From Pseudomonas frederiksbergensis (GTDB taxonomy: Bacteria; Pseudomonadota; Gammaproteobacteria; Pseudomonadales; Pseudomonadaceae), in the NCBI RefSeq assembly GCF_001874645.1, contig NZ_CP017886.1, positions 2,976,001 to 3,040,000 on the forward strand: a stretch of 64,000 nucleotides of DNA. Reading direction: 5' to 3'. Each line of letters opens with the position of its first letter. Within the stretch, counting starts at the first letter, position 1. The notes under the pieces were generated by a model that was not told the DNA's origin, searched no databases, and saw only the letters and a program-made list of their open reading frames with translations. The position numbers were made by a program, and so were the translations under genes. This document shows, one piece after another, positions 26,829 through 35,535 of the stretch.

Positions 26829-29696
26829 ATGACCCTCAGTCCCAGCCTGTCGGGCCCTTCTGTGGAGCCGCGGGTTATCCGCAAACAGTACGCCATGGAG
26901 ATGGCGGTCGAACGCACGCGACTGCTGTATCAGGGCTCGTTGCTGCCCACGTTGTTCATGTTGATCAATGGTCTGGTCTGCGCCGGGCTGCTCTGGAGCC
27001 CGCAGCGCTACTTCCTGGTGAGCGTCTGGCTGGTCTGGCTGCTGTCGCTGGTGGCGTTGCGGGTGATTCAGGTCGCGGCCTTCGATTCGGCGATGCCCAG
27101 CCGTCAGGCGCAGCCAGTCTGGCGCCGAATGTTTTTGCTGGGCTCGGCCATGAGCGGCCTGACCCTGGCTGCCGCCGGCATTGCCCTGGTGCCCACCGAC
27201 AGCTTTCTGCAACAAGCCTGGGTGTTCGGCCTGATCGGCGCGGCGACCCTCTCGGCGAGTGTCGCCTATGCGGTGAGCTTGCCGGCCTTCCTGTCGTTTA
27301 CCTTGCCGTGTCTGTTACCGGCGATCGGTTATTTATTCTGGGGCGGCGATGAACAGCAGCAGGGATGGGGCTGGCTCGGGCTGATTCTGTTGGGTTCTCT
27401 GAGTGTGGTCGCGTGGCAGGTCAACCGGCTGATCCAGCACGGTTTGATGCGGCGCTTTCAGAATCAGGCGCTGATCGAGCACTTGCAGCAGGCGCAAAGT
27501 CGCAGCGAGCTGCTTAATCAGGAACTGGCGCGTGAAATCGAACAGCGCCGCCATGCCGAAGAAGAGCTGCGTGAGGCCCAGGTCGGTCTCGAAAGCCGGG
27601 TGGCCCAGCGTAGCCGCGAACTGGATGCCGCCAACCAGGCCCTGAGCAAGAGCGAAGCACGGCTGGCGCTGGCGTTGAAGGCCAGTGAACTGGGGCTCTG
27701 GGACTGGAACCTGCAAACCGATGAGGTGCATCACACCCAACTCAAGGAGTTGTTCGGTATTGAGCCGGAATTCGTCACGGCGATGCTGAGTCACTTGAAG
27801 CCGCGGTTGCACCCGCAGGACTTGCCGCCGCTGCGGCGGGCGCTGGTGGAGCATTTGAAGGGTCGCACCGAGGATTATCAGATCGAGTACCGCGTGCGCC
27901 ACGGCGATGGCCACTGGGTCTGGATCGAAGACCGCGGCCGGGCAGTGGAGCGGGGTGCCAACGGGCGGGTGATCCGGATGGTTGGCACCCGGCGTGACAT
28001 CAGCGTCAGCAAAGGGCTTGAAGAACAGCGGCAACTGGCGGCGACGGTGTTTGAAGCGGCCAGCGAAGGCATTGTGATTTTCGACCCGAATTACGCCTTG
28101 ATTGCGGTCAATCAGGCGTTCAGCCGGGTTACCGGGTATCAGATTGAAGATTTGTTGGGGCGCAATGTGGTCGAGTTGCCGTGCAGTCGCGACGCGCGGC
28201 GGCACTACTCGGCAATCCATCAGGCACTGGATCAACACGGTAGCTGGCAGGGCGAGTTGGTGGAGGCGCGCAAAAACGGCGAGCTCTATCCGCAGTGGCA
28301 GCAACTGAATGTGGTGCGTGATGTTCGAGGAAATGTCAGCCACATCGTCGGCTTCTTCGCTGATCTATCCGCGCGTCGCGAATCCGAAGAGCGCATGCGC
28401 TACCTGACCCATTACGATGAACTGACCGGGCTGGCCAATCGCTCGTTGTTTCGCGAGCGCCTGCATGAAGCCCATCAACGGGTGCGCCAGGGCGGCCGGA
28501 GTCTGGCGCTGCTGCACATCAACCTGGACCGTTTCAAATTGCTCAACGACAGCCTCGGCCATGAAGTCGCCGATCAGATGCTGCAGAAAATGGCTCGGCG
28601 TCTGGTCAACGCATTACCGGAGGCGGACACCATTGCACGTTTGTCCGGCGACGAGTTCGCGGTACTGTTCGACGCTTATGGCAACCTGTCGAGTCTGGCG
28701 CGGGTCGCCACCCGACTGTCGACCAAGCTGCGCTTGCCGCTGACCGTTGAAGGCCATGAGCTGGTGGTCAGTGCATCAATGGGCATCAGCATGTTGCCGG
28801 ACAACGCGCGGGAAATTTCCGCGCTGGTCAGCCAGTCAAACATGGCCATGCAACACGCCAAGCACCTGGGCGGGAACAATTTCCAGTTCTACACCGACAG
28901 CCTGCAAGCCAGCACCCTTGAGCGCTTGCAGCTGGAGAACCACCTGCGCAAGGCCATCGAAGAAAAGCAGCTGAAGGTGTTTTACCAACCGAAACTCTGC
29001 CTCGCGACTGGCCGCTTGAACGCCGCTGAAGCGCTGGTGCGCTGGGATCATCCGACCATGGGTCGGGTGCCGCCGGGAGACTTCATCGGTCTGGCGGAAG
29101 AGACAGGGCTGATCGGGCCGATCGGTGAATTCGTGCTGCGCCAGGCTTGCTGGCAAGCGTGCGAGTGGCAACGTCAGGGGCTGGAGCCGATTCGGGTTTC
29201 GGTCAATCTGTCGGTCCACCAGTTGCGTCAGGGCAAGCTGGTCAGTCTGGTGCGCCAGGTGCTTGAAGAAACTGGCCTGGCGCCGCACTACCTCGAACTG
29301 GAGCTGACCGAAAGCCAGTTGCTGGACAGCGTCGAGCACATCATCGCGACCTTCCAGCAGTTGCGCGACCTCGGCGTGAAACTGGCGATTGACGATTTTG
29401 GCACGGGGTATTCTTCGCTGAGCTACCTCAAGCGCATCCCTGTGGATTACGTGAAGATCGATCAGGCGTTTATCCGTGGGTTGGGTGAGGGTGGTGAAGA
29501 CGCGGCGATCACCCGGGCGATCATTGCCATGGCGCATGGGCTTTCGCTAAAAGTGGTGGCAGAAGGTGTGGAGCGTTCGGAGCAGCTTGAATTCCTCAAG
29601 GCCGAGTTGTGCGATGAGGTGCAGGGTTACCTGATTAGTCGCCCGGTCGAGGCGCAGGCACTGGCGGTTTTGCTGCAAACGCAAGGCATACACTGA
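26829..29696 (+). CDS. Membrane sensor with PAS, GGDEF and EAL domains (cyclic-di-GMP turnover)
   Basis: 955 residues from the ATG at 26829; upstream in-frame ATGs precede sequence without sense for this family. Five or six membrane segments (about 30-185), a coiled coil (about 220-275), two PAS domains (about 285-420 and 430-530), GGDEF domain with degenerate SGDEF (about 607) and no RxxD inhibitory site, and an EAL domain (EALVRW about 733; DDFGTGYSSLSYLKRIPVDYVKID). EAL residues look intact, so phosphodiesterase activity is likely, perhaps modulated by GGDEF. It stands alone. Confidence 0.9.
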   Translation: MTLSPSLSGPSVEPRVIRKQYAMEMAVERTRLLYQGSLLPTLFMLINGLVCAGLLWSPQRYFLVSVWLVWLLSLVALRVIQVAAFDSAMPSRQAQPVWRRMFLLGSAMSGLTLAAAGIALVPTDSFLQQAWVFGLIGAATLSASVAYAVSLPAFLSFTLPCLLPAIGYLFWGGDEQQQGWGWLGLILLGSLSVVAWQVNRLIQHGLMRRFQNQALIEHLQQAQSRSELLNQELAREIEQRRHAEEELREAQVGLESRVAQRSRELDAANQALSKSEARLALALKASELGLWDWNLQTDEVHHTQLKELFGIEPEFVTAMLSHLKPRLHPQDLPPLRRALVEHLKGRTEDYQIEYRVRHGDGHWVWIEDRGRAVERGANGRVIRMVGTRRDISVSKGLEEQRQLAATVFEAASEGIVIFDPNYALIAVNQAFSRVTGYQIEDLLGRNVVELPCSRDARRHYSAIHQALDQHGSWQGELVEARKNGELYPQWQQLNVVRDVRGNVSHIVGFFADLSARRESEERMRYLTHYDELTGLANRSLFRERLHEAHQRVRQGGRSLALLHINLDRFKLLNDSLGHEVADQMLQKMARRLVNALPEADTIARLSGDEFAVLFDAYGNLSSLARVATRLSTKLRLPLTVEGHELVVSASMGISMLPDNAREISALVSQSNMAMQHAKHLGGNNFQFYTDSLQASTLERLQLENHLRKAIEEKQLKVFYQPKLCLATGRLNAAEALVRWDHPTMGRVPPGDFIGLAEETGLIGPIGEFVLRQACWQACEWQRQGLEPIRVSVNLSVHQLRQGKLVSLVRQVLEETGLAPHYLELELTESQLLDSVEHIIATFQQLRDLGVKLAIDDFGTGYSSLSYLKRIPVDYVKIDQAFIRGLGEGGEDAAITRAIIAMAHGLSLKVVAEGVERSEQLEFLKAELCDEVQGYLISRPVEAQALAVLLQTQGIH

Positions 29697-29714
29697 AAGC
29701 TGGTCGCAAAGTCG

Positions 29715-29746
29715 CGCCTTCCCGTCACATGCGTGACGGGAAGGCG
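29715..29746. terminator. Hairpin terminator after the GGDEF/EAL gene
   Basis: CGCCTTCCCGTCAC-ATGC-GTGACGGGAAGGCG makes a 14-bp stem with a 4-base loop 20 bp after the stop, followed by TTCAGGCTTTT. It marks the boundary where GC content drops into the island. Confidence 0.8.
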
Positions 29747-29755
29747 TTCAGGCTT

Positions 29756-30068
29756 TTAGTCCGTAATCATCACGTCTGTAATATGGTGAATTAGTTCGCC
29801 TTTAAAAAATGCTCACGCCGGTGACATGGGAGTCACCCGGTGCTTTATATTAAACAAGTTTATCTGACTCGACTTGCAGAGAAACTTCATTGGAAGTTTA
29901 AAGTTTCAACTCCAGTCGCAGATCAAAGGATTTATCTTGAATATCAGTCATTACCAGTTTTGGCGTAATGCCTGGGTGTGCAACGGTTACGGTGCCGAAG
30001 GTGCGGAAAGATGCGGCGCCTGGCATCCGGTCAATCTGTGCGGTCCAGTCTTTGGTTTTAATGCTCAT
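29756..30068 (-). pseudogene. Decayed small gene with two nonsense codons and a frameshift
   Basis: Reading the minus strand from the ATG at 30068 (AGGAG upstream) gives MSIKTKDWTAQIDRMPGAAS... to RLELKL, then TAA where a Glu codon would fit, TSNEVSLQVESDKLV, a second TAA (Glu again), YKAPGDSHVTGVSIF, and a shift of one base before KGELIHHITDVMITD and a stop. All segments together give a coherent protein of about 103 residues. I recall a small Pseudomonas hypothetical protein with this layout but cannot name it. Both nonsense changes fit GAA to TAA. The conserved start signal and clean ends suggest recent loss. Confidence 0.72.
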
Positions 30069-30523
30069 AGCGTGTAACTCCTGTAATTAGGTTTATTGCG
30101 TCCTGCACTAGCAATATATACAGCTTTGTTGTGGTGCAAGAGGAAAATTAACTTGAGTTTGTAAGATAATATTGTTCGGGTGCTGGCCTATGAAAATTCT
30201 GATATCCCTCATGTGATATAAGCTTCAAGGTGGTTATTTGACCATGATATGTATTTCAGCCCCTGATAGTTTATTAGATGTCTACGGTTATCGCTTCCGA
30301 TTTTTTCTGGATATAGCTTGAGCACGGACTCCGATGTCTTGGGGATGTAGGTTATTGAAGATAAGCGCCCATTGATGAATCGAAATTGGGCAGCTCCAAT
30401 ACTTGTTTCGCCATGAACGCTATAGTTTCTTATTTCAAATTTCTGTCGATCAAATTTTTCTTTAAATAGGCCTCTGCTTTTAGGTCATAGCGTTTTACGT
30501 ATTACATTTTGTGTGCAGGTGAG
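30069..30523. other. AT-rich gap downstream of the rhs locus
   Basis: No intact gene is visible. The stretch holds the upstream region of the decayed gene at 30068 and the truncated reading frame at 30209-30484. Its composition is clearly more AT-rich than the core genes on either side. Confidence 0.6.
30209..30484 (-). pseudogene. 5'-truncated reading frame, possible orphan immunity-gene remnant
   Basis: An open minus-strand frame of 91 codons without ATG, GTG or TTG near its beginning reads PKSRGLFKEKFDRQKFEIRN... and ends NNHLEAYIT before TGA. Composition is protein-like (mixed charged and aromatic residues, segment SVHGETSIGAAQFRFINGRL). It lies just after the candidate immunity gene. 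Displaced immunity or toxin tails commonly accumulate after rhs genes, so a leftover is plausible. No family recognised. Confidence 0.35.
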
Positions 30524-30952
30524 TCACCACCAAGATGGTGGATGTAGTGATGCATTGAAGCCAAGAGATTTTAAATTACTAAGTAGAGTAGTATCTTTAA
30601 CCAAGATCATTCCTTCGTGACCTATTATGCATGCTTGCCACTCAGGACTTTTAAGGCTGTAGACACATAGGCTGTCGCAGTTTTTCGCTATGAAGTTTTT
30701 TTCTTGCGTGATTTTATTTATTAATGTGCCGGTTAGTCGGAGTCTTTGAGTGCACCTCGTGATGCCACCACTCTTGTAAGTTGTAACTGGAATTGCATTG
30801 ACAGTGGTTGATGCAAAAATACTTTCGCCAATTATGCTATCAATGCTCGACTCTGGATACAGCCAGATCACTAGCTCGATGGATTCCTGATTCGCAAGCT
30901 CAGAGATCAAGTGTGTTCGTCTCTCGAAGCTACTTTCTTCAATATAAATCAT
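30524..30952 (-). CDS. Hypothetical protein, candidate immunity protein of the Rhs locus
   Basis: 142 residues, AT-rich codon use like the rhs genes. It starts MIYIEESSFERRTHLISELANQ and has no signal peptide or membrane segment. Cysteines occur at TRCTQ, KNCDSLCVY and QACIIG. It begins 37 bp after the end of the C-terminal rhs gene on the same strand, the usual place for an immunity gene specific to the variable toxin tip. I recognise no family; the role is inferred from position only. Confidence 0.55.
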   Translation of the reverse strand: MIYIEESSFERRTHLISELANQESIELVIWLYPESSIDSIIGESIFASTTVNAIPVTTYKSGGITRCTQRLRLTGTLINKITQEKNFIAKNCDSLCVYSLKSPEWQACIIGHEGMILVKDTTLLSNLKSLGFNASLHPPSWW

Positions 30953-30989
30953 TTTACTTTCCTTTAGTAATTCAGGCCTGACCTGAGTT

Positions 30990-33614
30990 TTAACACTCTC
31001 TAGGCACGCCCTCCATTGGATCAGGGAGGCGTTGTGGATTTATCCTTTCCAACGTTTCAGGAGAAAGTGGGATTAGTATTAAAGGAATTTTTAGATTCCA
31101 GTTGAACTTGTCGTTTATCTTGTCTTTTATTTGTTGGGGCGGTTCCTTTCCGTGTCGTATAGATCCGTCCTTATTTACCGCATTCTTCCGCGGGTCGGAT
31201 TTATCTCCCCAATGAACATGTTCCTTGCCACCATTGTGTGATTCCACTCCACTACCAAGATTGGGTTTGGTGAGGCCGTATGGGTCAAAGAAGCTAATTG
31301 GATTTCCCTCAACATACCCATAGGTGTTAAGGCCGCCATTCAGCCCAATCGGATCACTTTGGACATAGCGCCCCGCTTCCGGATCGTAATCCCGGAAATA
31401 GTTATAGTACAGCCCGCTCTCAGCATCGTAATACTGGCCAGGAAAGCGGAGGTTCAAGGTCAGGCTGCCGCTGGTTTCTCCGGCGCCAAAGGCGTCGGAT
31501 TTCCATTGCCATATGGTGTGCTGACTGGCGTTGGTGGCGATACGCGGTGTGTTGAGGTGATCGCTATGGATATAAAACGAGGTGCTGTTTGCGAGTGCGC
31601 CTGTCGCGTCGTAGTTAACGCTGACTCCACCTAATGGCAGACCCTCGAGCCAGACATAGTATTGACTCGTTAGCTTGTTGCCTTGGCTGTCGAACAGGGT
31701 TTCGCCCAACAGTTGCCCATCAGGTCCGTAGAGGAATGTGGTCACACTTTGCGGCGTGATTTTCTGGGTGCGCTGACCCAAAACGTTGTAGCGAAACTCG
31801 GCCAGGGTCAGGTCGCCGTTTTTCACGCTGCTCAGGCGATTTTGTTCGTCGTAGGTCAATTGACGATCAGCGCGGTCTTGGGTCAGATTGCCCGCTGCAT
31901 CAGCGATGACCACTTGGTCGTCGATTTGAGTCAAACGGTTATTGCTGGCGTCATACTGGTAAGTAGTGACGGCACTCTCTTGCACCTGACCTTCGATTAG
32001 CGGCGCGAGGGTTTTGTCGGTTCGATTGCCCACCGCGTCATAGGTGAAGGTCTGCTGTCGGCTGGCATCTGTCTCTTCTGTCAGGCGGTCCAACGCGTCG
32101 TAGCTGTAGTTCAGTTCGCCGAACAGGTTGCTTTGTATTTGGGTGATGTTGCCGTTGGCATCGTAGTCATACAGGTTGCTCCAGCCGGCGACGATTTGTG
32201 CTGTCAACCGATAGTCCTGGTCATAGCTACGTTCAAGCGTGGCGCCGTTGGTCCAGGTCAGGCTTTTAAGCGGGCCGAAGGGGAGATAAGCAAGGTTGCT
32301 GGCGAAGCTGATCGGTTCATCTGCGCCAAGCCGCATTTGCACCTGGCTGACCTGCCCGGCGGAGTTGCGCAGGTAGTCGATGCTGAAGCCCGTCGGATAG
32401 TCGATACGGATCAGTCGATTGGCTCCGTCGTACCCATAGCCGAGGTTATCGGACCGAGCGACTTCGTTCGTTGTCAGGAGATGCCGTTGCCCTGTGAGGT
32501 TGCCTTGCTCATCGTAGGTGTAACTCAGCACACCATTGCTGTCTTCTACCCCAGTTAATCGGCCGCTGCCTTTGTTGCCCTCGGCCATCGCGTCGTAGTG
32601 GAACTGGGTATCCAGTTGTGGTTTGGCCGGATAACGGCGAGCAGTCAAACGATTGAGGGCGTCGTAGGTGAAAAGCGTAACGACGCCGCGGGCATCAGTC
32701 TTCTGTGTGATGTTGCCAGCGGCGTCATGCTTGTAGATGTGGGTGCCGCTGTCGGGGCTGACCAGATGGGTCAGATTGCCGAGGCCGTCGTATTGATATC
32801 GAGTGATCACTCCGCGCGGGTCGTGTACGTGTGTGAGGTTGTCTTGGGCGTCGTATTCAAAACGAGTGGTGCCGTTTAGCGGGTCGGTGTTCTTCACTAA
32901 CCGGTCGAGCGGGTCATAGGCTCTGCTATTGCTGTCATTGCGAGGGTTGGTAGCGACGGTGGGATTATCGTTCAGGTCGTACTGCAGGCGACGGGTCTGA
33001 CCAGCAGCACCCACTGAGTGCAGCAAGCGACCCAGTTCGTCATATACCCATCGATGCTGTTTCGTCAGATTGCCCGCACTGTCTTTCAGGCGTGTTGCGG
33101 TGCGATTGCCCATTGGATCAACATCGAATTCGACTCGCTCTTCCAGGCTATTGGTTATACGAGTGAGCCGCCTGGCGTCGTCCCAGGTGTAGGCCAACCA
33201 GCTACCGTCACCACGAATCAGCTTGGTGATATCACCGACAGCGTTGTATTCGAATTGTATTGTGCTGTTTTCGATACTGACTGACGTTAACCATCCTTGG
33301 GGCGCATAGGTCAGGGTTGTGGCGACTCCATTTGGATCAATGATGGTCTGGGGATTTCCCATATAGTCGAAATTTGACAGCTCAGTGATGTGCCCAAGGG
33401 TGTTGGTAACGCGCGTCAGATTGCCTTCTGTGTCGTATTCGTAGTGAGTTATATCGTTAACATCGGTTCGCGGTCCATCCGAGTACTCGAGCAAGCCTTT
33501 AGCATTGTAGGTGAATGACCAGCCGCGCTCCGGTGCTTGCCAAAAGGGCACGGTAACAAGAGTGCCCCCCACCGCTAGCGCTAACAACCCTACCCTAAAT
33601 ATACGTGTGTTCAT
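30990..33614 (-). CDS. Rhs/YD-repeat protein, C-terminal half with variable tip
   Basis: 874 residues from the ATG at 33614, chosen because AAGGA lies upstream and a signal-like stretch MNTRIFRVGLLALAVGGTLVTVPF follows. Around twenty YD repeats (forms such as YDALDRLTEETD, YDANGNITQI) lead to the Rhs core end: SDHLNTPRIATN, FPGQYYDAESGLYYNYFRDYDPEAGRYVQSDPIGL, then NPISFFDPYGL. The last 90 or so residues after DPYGL are the variable tip (HNGGKEHVHWGD..., SIRHGKEPP), a likely toxin of unknown activity. The repeat region continues directly from where the upstream gene stops, so the two genes together equal one standard Rhs protein. Confidence 0.85.
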   Translation of the reverse strand: MNTRIFRVGLLALAVGGTLVTVPFWQAPERGWSFTYNAKGLLEYSDGPRTDVNDITHYEYDTEGNLTRVTNTLGHITELSNFDYMGNPQTIIDPNGVATTLTYAPQGWLTSVSIENSTIQFEYNAVGDITKLIRGDGSWLAYTWDDARRLTRITNSLEERVEFDVDPMGNRTATRLKDSAGNLTKQHRWVYDELGRLLHSVGAAGQTRRLQYDLNDNPTVATNPRNDSNSRAYDPLDRLVKNTDPLNGTTRFEYDAQDNLTHVHDPRGVITRYQYDGLGNLTHLVSPDSGTHIYKHDAAGNITQKTDARGVVTLFTYDALNRLTARRYPAKPQLDTQFHYDAMAEGNKGSGRLTGVEDSNGVLSYTYDEQGNLTGQRHLLTTNEVARSDNLGYGYDGANRLIRIDYPTGFSIDYLRNSAGQVSQVQMRLGADEPISFASNLAYLPFGPLKSLTWTNGATLERSYDQDYRLTAQIVAGWSNLYDYDANGNITQIQSNLFGELNYSYDALDRLTEETDASRQQTFTYDAVGNRTDKTLAPLIEGQVQESAVTTYQYDASNNRLTQIDDQVVIADAAGNLTQDRADRQLTYDEQNRLSSVKNGDLTLAEFRYNVLGQRTQKITPQSVTTFLYGPDGQLLGETLFDSQGNKLTSQYYVWLEGLPLGGVSVNYDATGALANSTSFYIHSDHLNTPRIATNASQHTIWQWKSDAFGAGETSGSLTLNLRFPGQYYDAESGLYYNYFRDYDPEAGRYVQSDPIGLNGGLNTYGYVEGNPISFFDPYGLTKPNLGSGVESHNGGKEHVHWGDKSDPRKNAVNKDGSIRHGKEPPQQIKDKINDKFNWNLKIPLILIPLSPETLERINPQRLPDPMEGVPREC

Positions 33615-33631
33615 GATCAGATCCTTCTGAA

Positions 33632-35110
33632 TCAACGTGAGATAACAGTTTTACTAAGTTGTCGTCCTTGGGCGTCATAGGTGTACTGGATTAGCCGGTT
33701 CGGTTCGGTGATGCGCACGGGAGAAAACAAAGTCGGGTGCCACTCGGTGGCAATAGTTTTGGCGTCGGGTGTCCCGCTGGCTTCTGTTCTGGAAGTTTCC
33801 AGTCTCCGGTCGTTATAGGAGTAAGTTGTAATATTGCCGTTGTTGTTTGTTTTCGTTTTTAGATTGCCACGATCATCGTATGTGAAGGACGAATTACTAT
33901 CAGGGCAGTTCGCGGAGGGTAAACCTTTAATTGAAATGATATGTTTGACGTTTTGAATAAGGTCAAACTTATAATGAGTGGATTTTCCTAGCGCATTGAT
34001 GATGGTGGTTGACCCGTCGTTGTTGTAGTTGACCAGCATTCTATCCGCAGCTGCTCCGTGCTCACTTGAAATGGCTCGTCCTTGACCATCATAACTCCAG
34101 CTGGCGTAACGAATGCCGCGCTCATCAATTATGCCTGTCAGTAGCGTGGGGTTTCTCTCATCTTCGTATAGATAATCTTTTTTATCGCCGCCGTCTTCAT
34201 ATAAACGAGTAACGCGTTTTAATTGTTTGTATTCGTTGTAGGAGTAATCAATTGTGACATTCTGGGATTCAAGCTTTACAGGTTGCCCGCGGGGATCTTC
34301 AGTTATTTTGATGTGGGTGCCGTATTCATCAGTAACAGTTATATAATTTTTGTCCTGCTTTATGTGTTGCAGCGCCCCTAGATACTCGATGGCGAGTAGT
34401 TTTCCTCTATCATCGAAGTCATAAAAATGGTTGTCTTTCGACTGATAGCGCCAGCGATTTCCCTTGCGAGCTAAAAATCCCTGTTCGGGGTGTTGGACGG
34501 ATAGATTTGGTTCTGATCTGTCAAACGTTGAGGTTGTCCCGTCTGCATTAAAAAGCGCTATGATCTCAGAATTTATATCAAGTCGATAATTATAACTGTG
34601 TGTCCACAGGCCATTTGCACTTGTATAGGTTCTAGAGAATCTGACTGAATTAGGCTTGTGTTTGTTTTTAGGGGGCGCGAAATCTGTTTCTATTTGAATT
34701 TTTTGCCCGGTTGAAAAGTTTATAGGGTTTCCAGCGATGCTAGAGGGGCAGCTTCCGCCAAAGGTTTTAATTTCGCACTGTCCGGTTAGTGAGTTGTATT
34801 TTTTGCCTTGCTCACAGTTTTCCCCTGAGCGTACAAGTCCTATCGCACCCATGTAATCTCCATCGGAGAAAAACATAGGGCACACCCAGGTATTCTTTTC
34901 TTTTCCGGATTGTGCTGGCGTGTAAACCCATGTAGCGTCATATTCTTTATATAGCCATCTACAAACTGAATCTGGGGAGGAATGCTCTGGCTGCTGATTA
35001 TGTGGAATATCTTGTTCATTTACCTTCCAGTGATACCCCTGCGCTTGTAATTCACGGGTTGTTGCGAACGTTAAAAATAAAAAAAGGCCATTGTATATTT
35101 TGGTTGCCAT
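33632..35110 (-). CDS. Rhs/YD-repeat protein, N-terminal half
   Basis: 492 residues. Signal peptide MATKIYNGLFLFLTFATTRELQAQG, a cysteine-containing segment (about 45-125, VCRWLY, WVCPMF, NCEQGKK, QCEIKTFGGSCPS), a DUF6531-type Rhs entry domain (GNPINFSTGQKIQIETDF) and the first YD repeats, ending YDAQGRQLSKTVISR. Intact Rhs proteins do not stop here; the partner gene starts 17 bp after this stop and resumes the repeats after its own signal-like start. AT content is high, a sign of transfer. Confidence 0.82.
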   Translation of the reverse strand: MATKIYNGLFLFLTFATTRELQAQGYHWKVNEQDIPHNQQPEHSSPDSVCRWLYKEYDATWVYTPAQSGKEKNTWVCPMFFSDGDYMGAIGLVRSGENCEQGKKYNSLTGQCEIKTFGGSCPSSIAGNPINFSTGQKIQIETDFAPPKNKHKPNSVRFSRTYTSANGLWTHSYNYRLDINSEIIALFNADGTTSTFDRSEPNLSVQHPEQGFLARKGNRWRYQSKDNHFYDFDDRGKLLAIEYLGALQHIKQDKNYITVTDEYGTHIKITEDPRGQPVKLESQNVTIDYSYNEYKQLKRVTRLYEDGGDKKDYLYEDERNPTLLTGIIDERGIRYASWSYDGQGRAISSEHGAAADRMLVNYNNDGSTTIINALGKSTHYKFDLIQNVKHIISIKGLPSANCPDSNSSFTYDDRGNLKTKTNNNGNITTYSYNDRRLETSRTEASGTPDAKTIATEWHPTLFSPVRITEPNRLIQYTYDAQGRQLSKTVISR

Positions 35111-35535
35111 ATAGACCTTCCTTGGTCGTATTTTAGATTGCTAGATGTATGCTGTCGTTATAACAAGTTTGGAATTTTTTGTATTGGCCTGAAATAAAAT
35201 GTATATAACAAATTTGGTAGCATATATGCCGTCATACATTTCTTGTTGTTTCTATATGCAACACAAGGCGGAGCTTCTATAGGGCGGTTGATTACGATGG
35301 ACATTTTGATACTTGTCTCTGTTTTGCCAAGATCAGCGTGGGCTGAAGCCCTTATGAGATTACCAGCACCCGTTTCGCCCATGGGTGAGGATCGCTACAT
35401 GGAGCGCCTATGGCCAAAACAAAGGGCAGAAGGACCATTCAGTTACGCATTGAGCAGGCAAAAAGCCGATTCATGTAGTATAACTACAAGCTTGCTACAT
35501 CCCCGGCGCCAGCCCATAACAATGAGTCCTGCCCT
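35111..35535. other. AT-rich gap holding the rhs promoter region and RpiR operator
   Basis: About 425 bp between divergent genes. TATAACAA(A/G)TTTGG occurs twice as a near-direct repeat (from about 35158 and 35206) upstream of the rhs genes. A 22-codon frame from 35410 and longer frames across the gap have no recognisable content. The palindrome at 35474 is listed separately. Confidence 0.5.
35474..35488. promoter_or_regulatory. Palindromic operator before the RpiR regulator gene
   Basis: TGTAGT-ATA-ACTACA is a perfect inverted repeat 48 bp before the regulator's start. HexR-like RpiR regulators bind TGTAnT...AnTACA palindromes, so this is probably its own operator (inference). Confidence 0.6.

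Noticed and set aside
29874..30077. 67-codon plus-strand frame in the AT-rich gap
   Set aside because: It is antisense to the decayed minus-strand gene, whose three segments make a coherent protein with a good ribosome site.
35410..35478. 22-codon frame MAKTKGRRTIQLR... before the RpiR gene
   Set aside because: Too short, no ribosome site stands out and it runs into the operator palindrome. It could be a fragment of an older gene but nothing supports that.
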